Part shown: positions 9,394 to 17,893 of the stretch, one piece after another | Layout: the number at the start of each line of letters is the position of its first letter | Position numbering within the stretch: position 1 is the first letter of the stretch | Assembly: GCA_902141825.1 (NCBI GenBank) | Contig: CABFPG010000011.1 | Location: 145,695 to 209,694, forward strand | Origin: Thalassocella blandensis | GTDB lineage: Bacteria > Pseudomonadota > Gammaproteobacteria > Pseudomonadales > Cellvibrionaceae | Direction of reading: 5' to 3' | Length of the DNA stretch: 64,000 nucleotides | Notes under the pieces: model-generated | Databases searched by the model: none | What the model was told of the DNA's origin: nothing | The model's input: the letters and a program-made list of their open reading frames with translations, nothing else | Position numbers and translations under genes: made by a program

Positions 9394-10439
9394 GATGAGG
9401 GCCTTACAGTGCGATCACTGGGTACGATGCTGTCAATTACATGTATGACTTTATCTGCATCGATATTAAGCATGCAGGTAAACTCTCCGCCACACGTAGG
9501 ATGCCGACGACAAGGCGAGCAGGAAAGTTTTTCATAGATCACCCGACCAGCATCGTTTAACGGTTCAAGGTAGGGGCGTGTCGAGCCAAAAATAGCCACT
9601 GTCGGAACTTCACGTGCAATTCCAATATGCGTAAGCCCCGTATCAACGCCCACCAATAATGCACTGCCATCAATAACCGCGGCAGCGCCTAACAAACTGG
9701 TTTTACCCACCAGGTTGATAACATCACCTTGCGCCGCAATCGCATTTGCATGCTCCAGATCCCCTGGCCCACCGAGCATAACCAATTGATATCCCCTTTG
9801 CCGGAGGGTTTGTGTAAGTTCAAGCCAATGGTGATCAAACCAGTGTTTTTGTGGCCGCGTAGTAAAAGGACAAAATACGGCATAGGGTCCTTTGAGCCCT
9901 TCTTCCTGCATCAGCTGTTTTACCTGCTGTTCGGTAGCGGAAGAAAATGCGACGCTCATGCGATAATCTTTGCGATTCAGGCCAAGATATTCCGCCAGGT
10001 CAATGTACTCGGAGCACATATTGGGTTTTTCATCGACGCGAGGAATGGTTTCCGTATGGAATAAATGGCTCCCTTCTTTTTTCCCTACTCCCACTCGACG
10101 TTTTGCTCCGCTCAACCATCCTAAAAACGCGCTTTTAAAGATTCCCTGAGTATCGAGGGACAAATCAAATTGTTCACTGTGCAGACGCTGCCTGAAAGCG
10201 CGAATGGTTCGCCACAACTCACCCCAGCGCTTTTCCCGCCACATAGCCTGCCAGTCTGATTTCGGCCAGAGCACTACCTGATCTACCAGGGTGTTTTCTT
10301 TTAACAAACCTGCAGCAGCAGGCTCCACCAGCCAGGTAATATGCGCCTGAGGATATTTGGCCTTGATTGCGTTCAATAGACCAGAGGCCATCACCACATC
10401 ACCAATGGCGCTCAGGCGAATAAGTAAAATTTTTTTCAT
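9390..10439 (-). CDS. GT9 family (heptosyltransferase-like) glycosyltransferase
   Basis: GT-B fold enzyme of the ADP-heptose:LPS heptosyltransferase family, 349 residues (usual 320-350). It starts MKKILLIRLSAIGDVVMASG, the family's typical N-terminus, and has the C-terminal nucleotide-sugar block VGVDTGLTHIG with PTVAIFGSTRP after it. Near the end is a Cys cluster (CSPCRRHPTCGGEFTC), which resembles that of several GT9 proteins. It probably adds heptose to inner core LPS. It is the first gene of a two-gene unit with the GT4 and is divergent from waaA, so the region is an LPS core locus. It could be WaaC-like or WaaF-like; I do not assign a symbol. Confidence 0.88.
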   Translation of the reverse strand: MKKILLIRLSAIGDVVMASGLLNAIKAKYPQAHITWLVEPAAAGLLKENTLVDQVVLWPKSDWQAMWREKRWGELWRTIRAFRQRLHSEQFDLSLDTQGIFKSAFLGWLSGAKRRVGVGKKEGSHLFHTETIPRVDEKPNMCSEYIDLAEYLGLNRKDYRMSVAFSSATEQQVKQLMQEEGLKGPYAVFCPFTTRPQKHWFDHHWLELTQTLRQRGYQLVMLGGPGDLEHANAIAAQGDVINLVGKTSLLGAAAVIDGSALLVGVDTGLTHIGIAREVPTVAIFGSTRPYLEPLNDAGRVIYEKLSCSPCRRHPTCGGEFTCMLNIDADKVIHVIDSIVPSDRTVRPSS

Positions 10440-10577
10440 AGAAGATGTAATTCAGGATCAATCGTATTGCTAATATTCGTGTAAATTTATGTAATTCAAT
10501 TCCGATCACGGTATTATCCGTTTTTTTGCCAAAGACATTCAATTTTCTTTATTATTCGTTAAGACTTAGTGATGTCT

Positions 10578-10610
10578 AATTAGTTGTAAGTTAGTGACAA
10601 GTTAGCGGTA
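10578..10610. repeat. Degenerate tandem repeat, period 11, three units
   Basis: Three consecutive 11-mers: AATTAGTTGTA, AGTTAGTGACA, AGTTAGCGGTA. Units match partially, so this is an old or drifting array. Confidence 0.6.
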
Positions 10611-10796
10611 AATCCAAAGCATTGTATAACTTCCAACCAACTTCTACTCAACAGCTAAGCATTTTGTTGCTTACTATGGCCAGGATTGTTACTGCCAAGC
10701 TAGCTACGGCCAGATTATTTATGACGCGTGCCTGATTTTTTTAGACGCTTACCAGGTTTTTAAGACGTATAACAAACGCGAAGCTTTCAATACATC

Positions 10797-10829
10797 CAAG
10801 TAACAATCAAGTAACAATCAAGTAACAAT
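10797..10829. repeat. Perfect tandem repeat, period 11, three units
   Basis: CAAGTAACAAT is present three times with no mismatch, followed by the first base of a fourth unit. It lies about 75 bases upstream of the waaA start, so copy number could alter promoter spacing or the 5' leader (inference). Confidence 0.9.
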
Positions 10830-10902
10830 CGACAAAAACAAAACCGGCTAGAAATTTACCAAACCGCCATCTCAATTCTCGGCGGTCTACATTGAGACCA
10901 TC

Positions 10903-12198
10903 ATGAAATATGTTTTAAAGGCGCTTTACACCCTCGTCTACACACTGGCCTTCCCCATCATTCTGTTGCGCTTTTTATGGCGAAATATCACCGATAAAAC
11001 CGGGCGACGTAAAGCGGGACCCCGCCGCCGGTTTTTGGAGCGACTTGGCTTCAGCCCCCGGCCTTCGAACCCCGGAGGAATCGTATTTCATATGGTATCA
11101 GTGGGCGAAGCACTTGGGGCGATTAATTTGGTAAAAGACTTCCAAAGGAAAAACCCTGAAGTTCCCATCACAATCACCTGCACCACCCAACAAGGCTCAA
11201 AAATCATTCAGGAAAGGCTGGGAGATAGCGTCAACCACTGTTACTTGCCCTATGACCTGCCCATCTTTCTCCTATGGTTTATACGCCGTATTCAGCCAAC
11301 AACACTGGTGATTCTGGAAACTGAACTCTGGCCAAATCTCATGGGTGTCTGTTTCGCCAATCAGGTGCGTACCATTCTGATTAATGCACGCCTCTCAGAG
11401 AAGTCCTATAACGGATACACGAAGCTCCGCCCCCTGGTAGAAACCATGCTCCAGCAATTAACGCATCTTTGCAGCCAATCTCCCGCCGATGCGGAGCGTT
11501 TCAAAAAACTCGGACTCCCCGAAACAAAGCTCTCTATCACCGGAAACTTAAAGTTTGATATTGAAGTCGATGAAACCATAACGCGAACTGGAGACCAGTT
11601 AAAACAGGAGCGTTTTGCTAATCGATCACTGTGGATTGCCGCGAGCACCCACCCAGGGGAAGATGAAATAGTACTGCAAAGTCACAAAATACTGAGGGAA
11701 ACGCATGCAGATTTGCTCTTGATAATTGCACCACGCCATATCGACAGAGCTGAAAACATACGGAAACTGAGTGAATCTCTGGCATTGCCCTGCAGTGTTC
11801 ACTCCAAAACTTCGGCTATCAAAAACGAGTGCGCTGTGTATCTGGTCGATACCATGGGTGAGCTCATGAAGTTCTACGCAAGTGCGGATATATGTCTGGT
11901 AGGCGGCAGTCTGGTACAGCATGGTGGGCATAACCCAATAGAGCCTGGCGTTCTCCACAAGCCCATCATCGCAGGCCCCTACAATCACAACTTTCAAACT
12001 ATCTATGATCAGCTCACTCAGTGCGATGGCGTGATATTCACCAAAGACAGCCAGGCATTGACCGAAACCGTACATGGCTTACTGGAAGACCCGCAGCGCT
12101 GTCGAGAACTGGCAGACAACGCCTTCCAATACGTCAACGCACACAGAGGGGCCACGCTCAGAAGCGTTGAACGCATCGAGCAGGTGTATCGTGCTTAG
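10903..12198 (+). CDS. waaA: Kdo transferase (3-deoxy-D-manno-octulosonate transferase)
   Basis: Transfers Kdo from CMP-Kdo to lipid A precursor at the cytoplasmic face of the inner membrane. Length 431 matches the family (about 420-430). A short N-terminal membrane anchor (residues 5-26) is followed by the GT30 N-domain with VSVGEALG (Glu69 is the expected catalytic base) and LETELWPNL, both diagnostic of WaaA. The C-domain has AASTHPGEDE, GGSLVQHGGHNPIEPG and the nucleotide-binding region. It is divergent from the heptosyltransferase-like and GT4 genes, so LPS inner core functions are grouped here. The 11-bp repeat array lies in its leader. Confidence 0.95.
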   Translation: MKYVLKALYTLVYTLAFPIILLRFLWRNITDKTGRRKAGPRRRFLERLGFSPRPSNPGGIVFHMVSVGEALGAINLVKDFQRKNPEVPITITCTTQQGSKIIQERLGDSVNHCYLPYDLPIFLLWFIRRIQPTTLVILETELWPNLMGVCFANQVRTILINARLSEKSYNGYTKLRPLVETMLQQLTHLCSQSPADAERFKKLGLPETKLSITGNLKFDIEVDETITRTGDQLKQERFANRSLWIAASTHPGEDEIVLQSHKILRETHADLLLIIAPRHIDRAENIRKLSESLALPCSVHSKTSAIKNECAVYLVDTMGELMKFYASADICLVGGSLVQHGGHNPIEPGVLHKPIIAGPYNHNFQTIYDQLTQCDGVIFTKDSQALTETVHGLLEDPQRCRELADNAFQYVNAHRGATLRSVERIEQVYRA

Positions 12199-12440
12199 AT
12201 ACCCGCCTTTTGTGATACACCAGTGAACTTTTTAAAGTTTGAGCTCAATTACTCTCTAAACACCCGTTAAAATACCAACAACACTTGCATAACGAATAAA
12301 ACGGATTATAAGCTTTTGATTTTTATACATTTTAAAACTGATTGTAAAATTAACCAGCCAACTCTATGGCAATGTTCTACACTGAAAGATACCGTGACAG
12401 GTGTCACATTTTCCCGGTTTCTGTCAGATTGGATTGCATT

Positions 12441-13073
12441 GTGAATTATTCCAGGATTATTACTGCCGTCGTTTTAACACTTTGTTTCTTCAGCAGCTCA
12501 TGCTTCGCTGAGATTTATAAATACGTGGATCGCAATGGTAAGGTCACCTATACCGACCGCAAGCGGCACAGTGCATTTATGAAACTGGAGAAAACCTGGA
12601 AAGGCTGGGATATACCCAGCAAACAAAGCTACTCCAAAAATTTCAAAGCCAATAAAGCACGCGTCAAAAGCTTAATTGCAGACACAGCCACTGAAGTGGG
12701 CCTTGCACAACATATCATCTACTCGGTTATTCACGCGGAAAGTTTATTCAATCCCCTGGCCGAATCTCATGCGGGTGCAGCAGGTCTAATGCAACTGATG
12801 CCAGCAACGGCGGAGCGATACGGCGTTTCAGACAGATTTAACCCTCGCCAGAATATTCGTGGTGGAAGCCGTTATTTAAAAGATTTACTGGCTCTGTTCA
12901 ACAACGATATGGAACTTGCGCTCGCTGCATATAATGCGGGTGAGCAAACAGTGATTCGCTACGGAAACAAAATACCGCCTTATCGTGAAACCCAGCAGTA
13001 TGTGAAGAAAGTGCTTTCTCTATTTAAAACCTACGAAGATAAAAGCCCATTAACCGTTGCCGTTAATGATTAG
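12441..13073 (+). CDS. DUF4124 - SLT lytic transglycosylase
   Basis: Periplasmic or outer-membrane-associated murein lytic transglycosylase that cleaves peptidoglycan with formation of 1,6-anhydromuropeptides. The frame opens at ATG 12366, but GTG 12441 begins a clean signal peptide (NYSRIITAVVLTLCFFSS, ending near 23) and has GGA at a good distance, so I use it: 210 residues. After cleavage, a DUF4124 segment (EIYKYVDRNGKVTYTD) is followed by an SLT domain: VIHAESLFNP with catalytic Glu100, AGLMQLMPATAERYG, and AAYNAGEQTV. This domain pair is common in gammaproteobacteria. It is separated from waaA by about 240 bases, so it is probably its own transcript. Confidence 0.9.
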   Translation: MNYSRIITAVVLTLCFFSSSCFAEIYKYVDRNGKVTYTDRKRHSAFMKLEKTWKGWDIPSKQSYSKNFKANKARVKSLIADTATEVGLAQHIIYSVIHAESLFNPLAESHAGAAGLMQLMPATAERYGVSDRFNPRQNIRGGSRYLKDLLALFNNDMELALAAYNAGEQTVIRYGNKIPPYRETQQYVKKVLSLFKTYEDKSPLTVAVND

Positions 13074-13164
13074 CCAATACGGATTTTCTCTATTCTTTCC
13101 AGCGACTGTTATTAGCTTGTGCCTTTTACCTTGGAAAGAACGCCTTGTCATTAATGGCTTGTAA

Positions 13165-13212
13165 CTAATGTGTCAAACCTAATGAGCCAAAACTAATGTG
13201 CCAAAGCTAAAG
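13165..13212. repeat. Tandem repeat, period 14, three units
   Basis: CTAATGTGTCAAAC, CTAATGAGCCAAAA and CTAATGTGCCAAAG in a row, then the partial unit CTAAAG. It ends just before the 3' end of the minus-strand gene that stops at 13221, so it would be transcribed as its 3' flank. Confidence 0.85.
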
Positions 13213-13220
13213 TTCTTTGA

Positions 13221-13550
13221 CTAGGCCCCAGCAGCACCGCACCATCGGCTCAAAATTTCCTGTAGTTCATCTTTACTCATATCTATATGCTCTATCACGC
13301 GACCGTAGAGCATAATCGTCGGTACATTTTTTCGAGTAAGCTGAGTGCGACCTGACCGGCTGCGCAAGTGCTGCTTTTCTTGATTTTGAAAACCTTGGGT
13401 TGTGGCTTGCTTGGATACTTGGTTTACCTCAGCAGGTTCAGCCCCTACGCCGAGCTCTCGCTGCAACTCACTGAGACAGTTTAGAACGATACGTTCGCGA
13501 CGAGTTAATCCGTCACGAACGTCGGGAAGTTGATCGAGATCATCAATCAT
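13221..13550 (-). CDS. Conserved hypothetical protein, 109 residues
   Basis: I do not recognise a named family. The N-terminal part (LTRRERIVLNCLSELQREL) looks like an amphipathic helix, a central Gln/Arg/Ser-rich stretch follows, and the C-terminus (VPTIMLYGRVIEHIDMS and after) looks folded. Small gammaproteobacterial proteins of unknown function with a similar LTRxER...VPTxMLYGRV layout exist as far as I recall. No signal peptide, so cytoplasmic. It starts 23 bases after the stop of the PilZ-like gene on the same strand, so the two are probably co-transcribed. No strong Shine-Dalgarno. Confidence 0.65.
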   Translation of the reverse strand: MIDDLDQLPDVRDGLTRRERIVLNCLSELQRELGVGAEPAEVNQVSKQATTQGFQNQEKQHLRSRSGRTQLTRKNVPTIMLYGRVIEHIDMSKDELQEILSRWCGAAGA

Positions 13551-13573
13551 ATTTAAAGAAATACTGTAGAAAA

Positions 13574-13894
13574 TTACGACTCTGCTGAAGCGGTATTCAA
13601 AGTGCGAATAAATTTAATCTGCATGTCGTTAAGCGGATTGAACCTTAAGATAACATTTTTATCACCCGCTGACACCACCTCACAATTAAATCCACAGGAT
13701 GTGGTTTGCAGACCTATTTTGCCATCGACAAAACATTCTCCTCGACTCCCTTCACTCAAAGCAGAATTAGGCGCGGAATCCAGTTCTAAAGCTAAACCAC
13801 TCAACGATACGTGCTTGGTTAAGCCCTCGACAAAGTGCTTGCCAGCATAAAAAGCACAATGGAAATTGGTACCCTTATCTTGAATTGCGAACAT
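13574..13894 (-). CDS. PilZ-like domain protein
   Basis: Small protein, 106 residues from ATG 13894. I prefer this to ATG 13903 because the Shine-Dalgarno AGAAGGGG ends directly at the first ATG but lies nine bases from the second. The sequence resembles a PilZ beta-barrel: HVSLSGLALEL matches the xxSxxG strand, followed by VDGKIGLQTTSCGFNCEVV and VILRFNPLNDMQIKFIRTL at the end. The RxxxR motif and the Asp/Asn before Ser are missing, so c-di-GMP binding is doubtful and it may be a degenerate PilZ adaptor. It probably shares a transcript with the 109-residue gene downstream. Confidence 0.65.
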   Translation of the reverse strand: MFAIQDKGTNFHCAFYAGKHFVEGLTKHVSLSGLALELDSAPNSALSEGSRGECFVDGKIGLQTTSCGFNCEVVSAGDKNVILRFNPLNDMQIKFIRTLNTASAES

Positions 13895-14477
13895 AATTGG
13901 CATCCCCTTCTAACGATGTATAAGAAGAGTCTAGCTGACGCAAAATTCCACACAAGATTTTTTGGTTATAGATATTCACTTTAAGCAGTATGGATTATTG
14001 ATAGCAAGACTGATTCACTACAAAAAATACGCCGAACTTGAATCCTTTCCATTTTAAAATCGCGCTATGTCCATCAGATACTTTTTAAATATCCATGCTA
14101 ACACACTAATTTTTCGTGACTTTTTAACATTCAAAGAATTCTATTACCTATGGAAAACCTATGGTTACTTATCGGTAACCGGAAGGCACTTCCATACAAG
14201 GTTTATACGGCATCAGCATTCTAATTCTCAATCACTTTTATTGGCTTTGCAACACACATCAAATGAATTTTTAATAATTTTTTATGAAATTATTTTTGAT
14301 TTTTTTAAAAACTTACACCTAAATTGGAAAGCCCCCAGAATTAGATAGCAATTCGTATTACCACAGAACTTTTAAGACGTTTTTAATATTAAACTTAAGT
14401 GGGTTTTTAGTAGACTTGGCAGGGAAGTGTTTTTTGATGAGAGCCACCGTTTTTCACGCCATTACATACAGCTGAAA
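13895..14477. other. AT-rich intergenic region
   Basis: Nearly 600 AT-rich bases between the PilZ-like gene and the APE cluster terminator. A 93-codon open frame at 14067-14348 has no Shine-Dalgarno, biased composition and no recognisable domain, so I do not call it. Nothing else was identified. Confidence 0.5.
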
Positions 14478-14514
14478 CAAAAAAACCTCACAAATGACAT
14501 TGTGAGGTTTTTTT
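14478..14514 (-). terminator. Bidirectional intrinsic terminator ending the APE cluster
   Basis: CCTCACAA (14486-14493), a six-base loop, then TTGTGAGG (14500-14507), flanked by seven A on the left and seven T on the right. It works on either strand. On the minus strand it lies 30 bases after the stop at 14544 and closes the long minus-strand gene run. Confidence 0.95.
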
Positions 14515-14543
14515 CAAGAGCGTAAAAAATGTCAATGTGGTTT

Positions 14544-15335
14544 TTAGCGCTGATAATACTTCAAGTACTTTTTAGCGTAACTTTTCAATTTTGCATATTT
14601 TGCATTCTTTGCCATATCCTCTACAACGGGCTTATATTGTTCCTCCCGTGATCCAGCCAAGGCTTTTGTCATCCAGGCGATAGCATCCGTTTCTGTGCCA
14701 TTTTGGGGTTCATGAGAAACCATAGCCTTAACTTTTTCAGCCAGCACACTTAACAAAAATGGATTATAAATATGCTTGTAATGAATTCGTTTGGCTGCCA
14801 ATCGCATCAACTCAAAGTCATCACTACGAAGCATATTTGCAAATCGGTTTATTTCAGCAGTTTCTTTTTCGTTGTACTTTTCAACTGAATTAATTATCGG
14901 ATTCCATTTTTTATACTGAGGGAAATTCGGCTGCGCCAGTTTTGCATATTTTTTCACTTTCGGCAGATCGTTCTCTTTCGCGACTTTTTCAACCGTTGCC
15001 AAGTACTTGTCTTGGCCGGAAAAAGACAAAGCTTTTATGAGCCACGCCATCAAATCCATTTGATATTTATCAAGCTGTTCACCTTTCGCATGCAGCGCCA
15101 GCACTTCCTGTTCAATAGGGTCAAATATACGAGGATCATCCAGGCCCGCCCACTCCAGATTTTGCGCAGCCTCTTTCAACATGGTCGGCTTTCCGCTTTC
15201 AACCAAAGAAACATAATGCTGAATATCTGCTTGCCGAGAATACGATAGCTCACTTTCACCAACACTGGCAGTTTCTGCCTGTACTGTAAAAGCCACCAAC
15301 ATTCCGAATGCGAAAAACCAGTTTGTTAACTTCAT
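14544..15335 (-). CDS. Exported protein with two homologous ~105-residue halves
   Basis: Unknown function, 263 residues. The frame extends 16 codons upstream, but ATG 15335 has a perfect AAGGAG six bases before it and begins a signal peptide (MKLTNWFFAFGMLVAFTVQA). The mature protein is helical and contains an internal duplication: DLMAWLIKALSFSGQDKY...VEKVAKENDLPKVKKYAKLA in the first half aligns with DAIAWMTKALAGSREEQY...VEDMAKNAKYAKLKSYAKKY in the second. This suggests a HEAT-like periplasmic solenoid. It is the last gene before the cluster terminator, 140 bases after the terminal ketosynthase, so it probably travels with the APE genes. A scaffold or transport-helper role is speculation. 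Confidence 0.8.
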   Translation of the reverse strand: MKLTNWFFAFGMLVAFTVQAETASVGESELSYSRQADIQHYVSLVESGKPTMLKEAAQNLEWAGLDDPRIFDPIEQEVLALHAKGEQLDKYQMDLMAWLIKALSFSGQDKYLATVEKVAKENDLPKVKKYAKLAQPNFPQYKKWNPIINSVEKYNEKETAEINRFANMLRSDDFELMRLAAKRIHYKHIYNPFLLSVLAEKVKAMVSHEPQNGTETDAIAWMTKALAGSREEQYKPVVEDMAKNAKYAKLKSYAKKYLKYYQR

Positions 15336-15475
15336 TGTTTTCTCCTTTTTGATCGCTAAACCTAAAAACACGGGGTAAAACACGAGATATCTCGCGTTTG
15401 ACTTTTCTATCTATGAGCTCAATATGAGTTTCGCGGGAAGTTTTTAAGCAATTGGTGTATCTGGTGCGGCTGAGC

Positions 15476-16702
15476 TTAAGCCCAGCGCTTAAAGATAAGA
15501 GAGGTGTTGATTCCACCAAAAGCAAAATTATTGCTCATCACATACTCACAATTTAAAGTTCTGGACTCGCCAACAATATAATCTAACTCGGCACATTCGG
15601 GGTCCAGATTAGACAGGTTGACGGTTGGATGGAACCAATCTTCATTCATCATCTGAATCGCCGTCCAGGCCTCCAAAGCGCCACAGGCACCCAGAGTGTG
15701 GCCGGTGTAGCTTTTAAAAGCACTGATTGGAATGTGCGGGCCAAACACATTGTGTGTGGCTTGAGTCTCAGCCACATCGCCTCTGGCTGTAGCGGTTCCA
15801 TGAGCACTGACATAACCAATCGCTTTTGCGTCCAATTCAGCATCCTGTAAAGCCAGTGCCATCGCAATTTGCATGGTGTCACTTTCCGGCTGAGTCACAT
15901 GGGCACCATCTGAATTAGTGCCAAAACCCACAACTTCTGCGTAGATCTTTGCGCCTCGCGCTTGTGCGTGCTCCAACTCTTCCAGAATCAGCGTACCGGC
16001 ACCCTCACCGATGACCAAACCATCCCGGTTCACATCAAACGGACGAGGACTGAGGTGTGGAGTGGTGTTAGCCGTGCTGGTGGCAAACAGAGTATCGAAT
16101 ACTGCCGCTTCAGTGGCACATAGCTCTTCGGCACCACCGGCAATCATCAAAGCCTGCTTCCCGTTTTTAATTGTTTCATAAGCGTAACCTATGCCCTGGC
16201 TACCCGAAGTGCAGGCACTGGATGTCGTGATCACTCGGCCTCGCAAGCCAAAATAAACACCGATATTGACCGGAGCCGTGTGTGCCATCATCCGAATATA
16301 CGAAGTCCCCGACAAACCATCCGTCGTGTTGTTAACCAGCATGCTGGCAAACTCCCCCACCGCTGTTGGCGAGCCAGCTGAAGAACCAAACGAAACACCC
16401 ATGCGCCCATCCTTGATCGAGGGATCATCAAGCAGGCCAGCGTCACTTAACGCCTGCTCCGCAGAACAGGTCGCCATGATGGCAATCCTTCCCATGGAAC
16501 GAGTTACCTTGCGATTGAAGTGCTTAGGGGCTTTAAAATTAGCTACAGGACCACCCAGTTTGGTATTTAGACCATCGTATTTTTCCCACTCTTCCATGTA
16601 CTGAATGCCAGTTTTAAGCTCGCGTAAATTTGCCGACACTTCTTCCCAGCTTGAACCAATAGGAGAAATCCCAGACATCCCCGTTACCACTACACGCTTC
16701 AT
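15476..16702 (-). CDS. apeR: APE beta-ketoacyl-ACP synthase (ApeR type)
   Basis: FabF-like condensing enzyme of 408 residues, expected to extend aryl-primed chains with malonyl-ACP during aryl polyene synthesis. The catalytic triad is complete: Cys164 in SSACTSG, His301 in SAHGTAT and His335 in SYTGHTLGACGA. The C-terminal NNFAFGGINTSLIF is typical of the family. It is the last of four tightly packed genes in the order KS, DH, KR, KS, and its ATG overlaps the ketoreductase stop by one base (TAATG). The symbol follows gene order in described APE clusters, where the terminal ketosynthase is ApeR; the assignment between ApeO and ApeR is by position only. Confidence 0.88.
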   Translation of the reverse strand: MKRVVVTGMSGISPIGSSWEEVSANLRELKTGIQYMEEWEKYDGLNTKLGGPVANFKAPKHFNRKVTRSMGRIAIMATCSAEQALSDAGLLDDPSIKDGRMGVSFGSSAGSPTAVGEFASMLVNNTTDGLSGTSYIRMMAHTAPVNIGVYFGLRGRVITTSSACTSGSQGIGYAYETIKNGKQALMIAGGAEELCATEAAVFDTLFATSTANTTPHLSPRPFDVNRDGLVIGEGAGTLILEELEHAQARGAKIYAEVVGFGTNSDGAHVTQPESDTMQIAMALALQDAELDAKAIGYVSAHGTATARGDVAETQATHNVFGPHIPISAFKSYTGHTLGACGALEAWTAIQMMNEDWFHPTVNLSNLDPECAELDYIVGESRTLNCEYVMSNNFAFGGINTSLIFKRWA

Positions 16703-17427
16703 TAAAACATCCCACCATTCACAGAAATAACTTGTCGCGTAATATACGCAGCCTCGTCCGACATCAGAAAATTAACCGTTCCCGCGACTTCTTCGGCTTT
16801 ACCCAAACGCTGAGCCGGAATCATTTTCAAGGCTTCCTCCACCGGCGCATCTTCAGTCATTTCTGTTTCAATTAAACCTGGAGCCACACAATTGACCGTA
16901 ATATGACGCTTGGCGAGTTCAACCGCCAAGGCTTTTGTTGCTCCGATTATTCCCGCTTTCGAAGCACTGTAATTCACCTGACCGCGATTCCCCATTACTC
17001 CGGAAACGGAAGCGATAGTAACTACTCGGCCCGCTTTACGGCGACGAATCATTGGCATAATAACCGGGTGCAACACATTGTAAAAACCGTCGAGATTTGT
17101 GTGAATCACTTTGTCCCATTGCTCGCCCGTAATTGCAGGGAACGCATTGTCATGCGCAACTCCCGCGTTACACACAACACCGTAATATGCACCGTGCTGT
17201 TCAATATCCTCTTCCAACAGTTTTGCGCACGCTTCACGATCGGCAACGTCAAATTGCAAAATTCGTGCATCTCGCCCCAAGTAGTGAATTTCTGCTTTTA
17301 CTTTTTCTGCCTCTTCGATACGAGACCGACAATGCAAGACCAGATTATATCCGGCCTTGGCTAATGCGATTGCACAGGCTTTGCCTATGCCTCTGCTCGA
17401 ACCGGTGACTAAAATTGTCTCCGCCAT
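16702..17427 (-). CDS. apeQ: APE 3-ketoacyl-ACP reductase
   Basis: Short-chain dehydrogenase of the FabG type, 241 residues, reducing the 3-keto group after each condensation with NADPH. TGSSRGIGKACA (from residue 8) is the Rossmann TGxxxGIG motif, CNAG lies at 86-89, Ser140 (TIAS) and Tyr153-x3-Lys157 (YSASK) complete the catalytic set, and the C-terminal ISVNGGMF is family-typical. It is sandwiched between a dehydratase five bases upstream and a ketosynthase that overlaps its stop, consistent with a polyene-building module. Confidence 0.92.
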   Translation of the reverse strand: MAETILVTGSSRGIGKACAIALAKAGYNLVLHCRSRIEEAEKVKAEIHYLGRDARILQFDVADREACAKLLEEDIEQHGAYYGVVCNAGVAHDNAFPAITGEQWDKVIHTNLDGFYNVLHPVIMPMIRRRKAGRVVTIASVSGVMGNRGQVNYSASKAGIIGATKALAVELAKRHITVNCVAPGLIETEMTEDAPVEEALKMIPAQRLGKAEEVAGTVNFLMSDEAAYITRQVISVNGGMF

Positions 17428-17432
17428 TACTA

Positions 17433-17888
17433 CTATCCTCGACTTAAAAATTCTTCGGGGTTTGAAGGTTGAAACACATTGAGATTTGCTTTGGCAACGA
17501 GACCCTCAGACTCAATTTCGCAATCAAAGGCGCCCAACCCATTCTCCCCTAACACAACTTCTTCTACTTTAATTCTAAGTACACTGCCGACAGGAAAAAA
17601 TGCCTGATTTACAGTGTATTTACGCGTACCCAACAAAAACCCCAGCTTTACTTCACCCTGAGTTTTCAGTTCACGCAATCCAGCTAATGCGGAAATAGTC
17701 TGCGCCATGTATTCAATACCAAGCCAACTGGGCACACCCTCAGGCAACATGTATAAGTTGTCGCTGTGGATATGCGCCTCTGCGATCAACCAGTCATCAC
17801 CAGCATCCACCACACGATGCAACAAACACATAGCCCCTTGATGTGGTACCAGACTGTCAATCGCCAGGTTCTGTAAATTTTCTATCAT
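17433..17888 (-). CDS. apeP: APE 3-hydroxyacyl-ACP dehydratase (ApeP)
   Basis: Hotdog-fold dehydratase of 151 residues that would remove water from 3-hydroxyacyl-ACP to give the conjugated double bond. LVPHQGAMCLLHRV near residue 14 carries the conserved His, and LGIEYMAQTISALAG is the central helix with the catalytic Glu. In studied APE systems ApeP acts together with the smaller ApeI, and a second hotdog protein of that kind is present at 28233-28592. It lies five bases from the ketosynthase upstream and five from the ketoreductase downstream. Confidence 0.9.
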   Translation of the reverse strand: MIENLQNLAIDSLVPHQGAMCLLHRVVDAGDDWLIAEAHIHSDNLYMLPEGVPSWLGIEYMAQTISALAGLRELKTQGEVKLGFLLGTRKYTVNQAFFPVGSVLRIKVEEVVLGENGLGAFDCEIESEGLVAKANLNVFQPSNPEEFLSRG

Positions 17889-17893
17889 ATGCT

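Larger units (their letters stand above)
10440..10902. other. Divergent LPS intergenic region with two 11-bp repeat arrays
   Basis: 460 bases between the GT9 gene and waaA, holding both promoters. It is AT-rich, with no ORF I can support. It contains two separate 11-bp-period tandem arrays (10578-10610 and 10797-10829, listed separately). Confidence 0.6.

Noticed and set aside
14067..14348. 93-codon plus-strand frame
   Set aside because: AT-rich, Phe/Tyr/Leu-biased, no ribosome binding site, no neighbours in a transcript.
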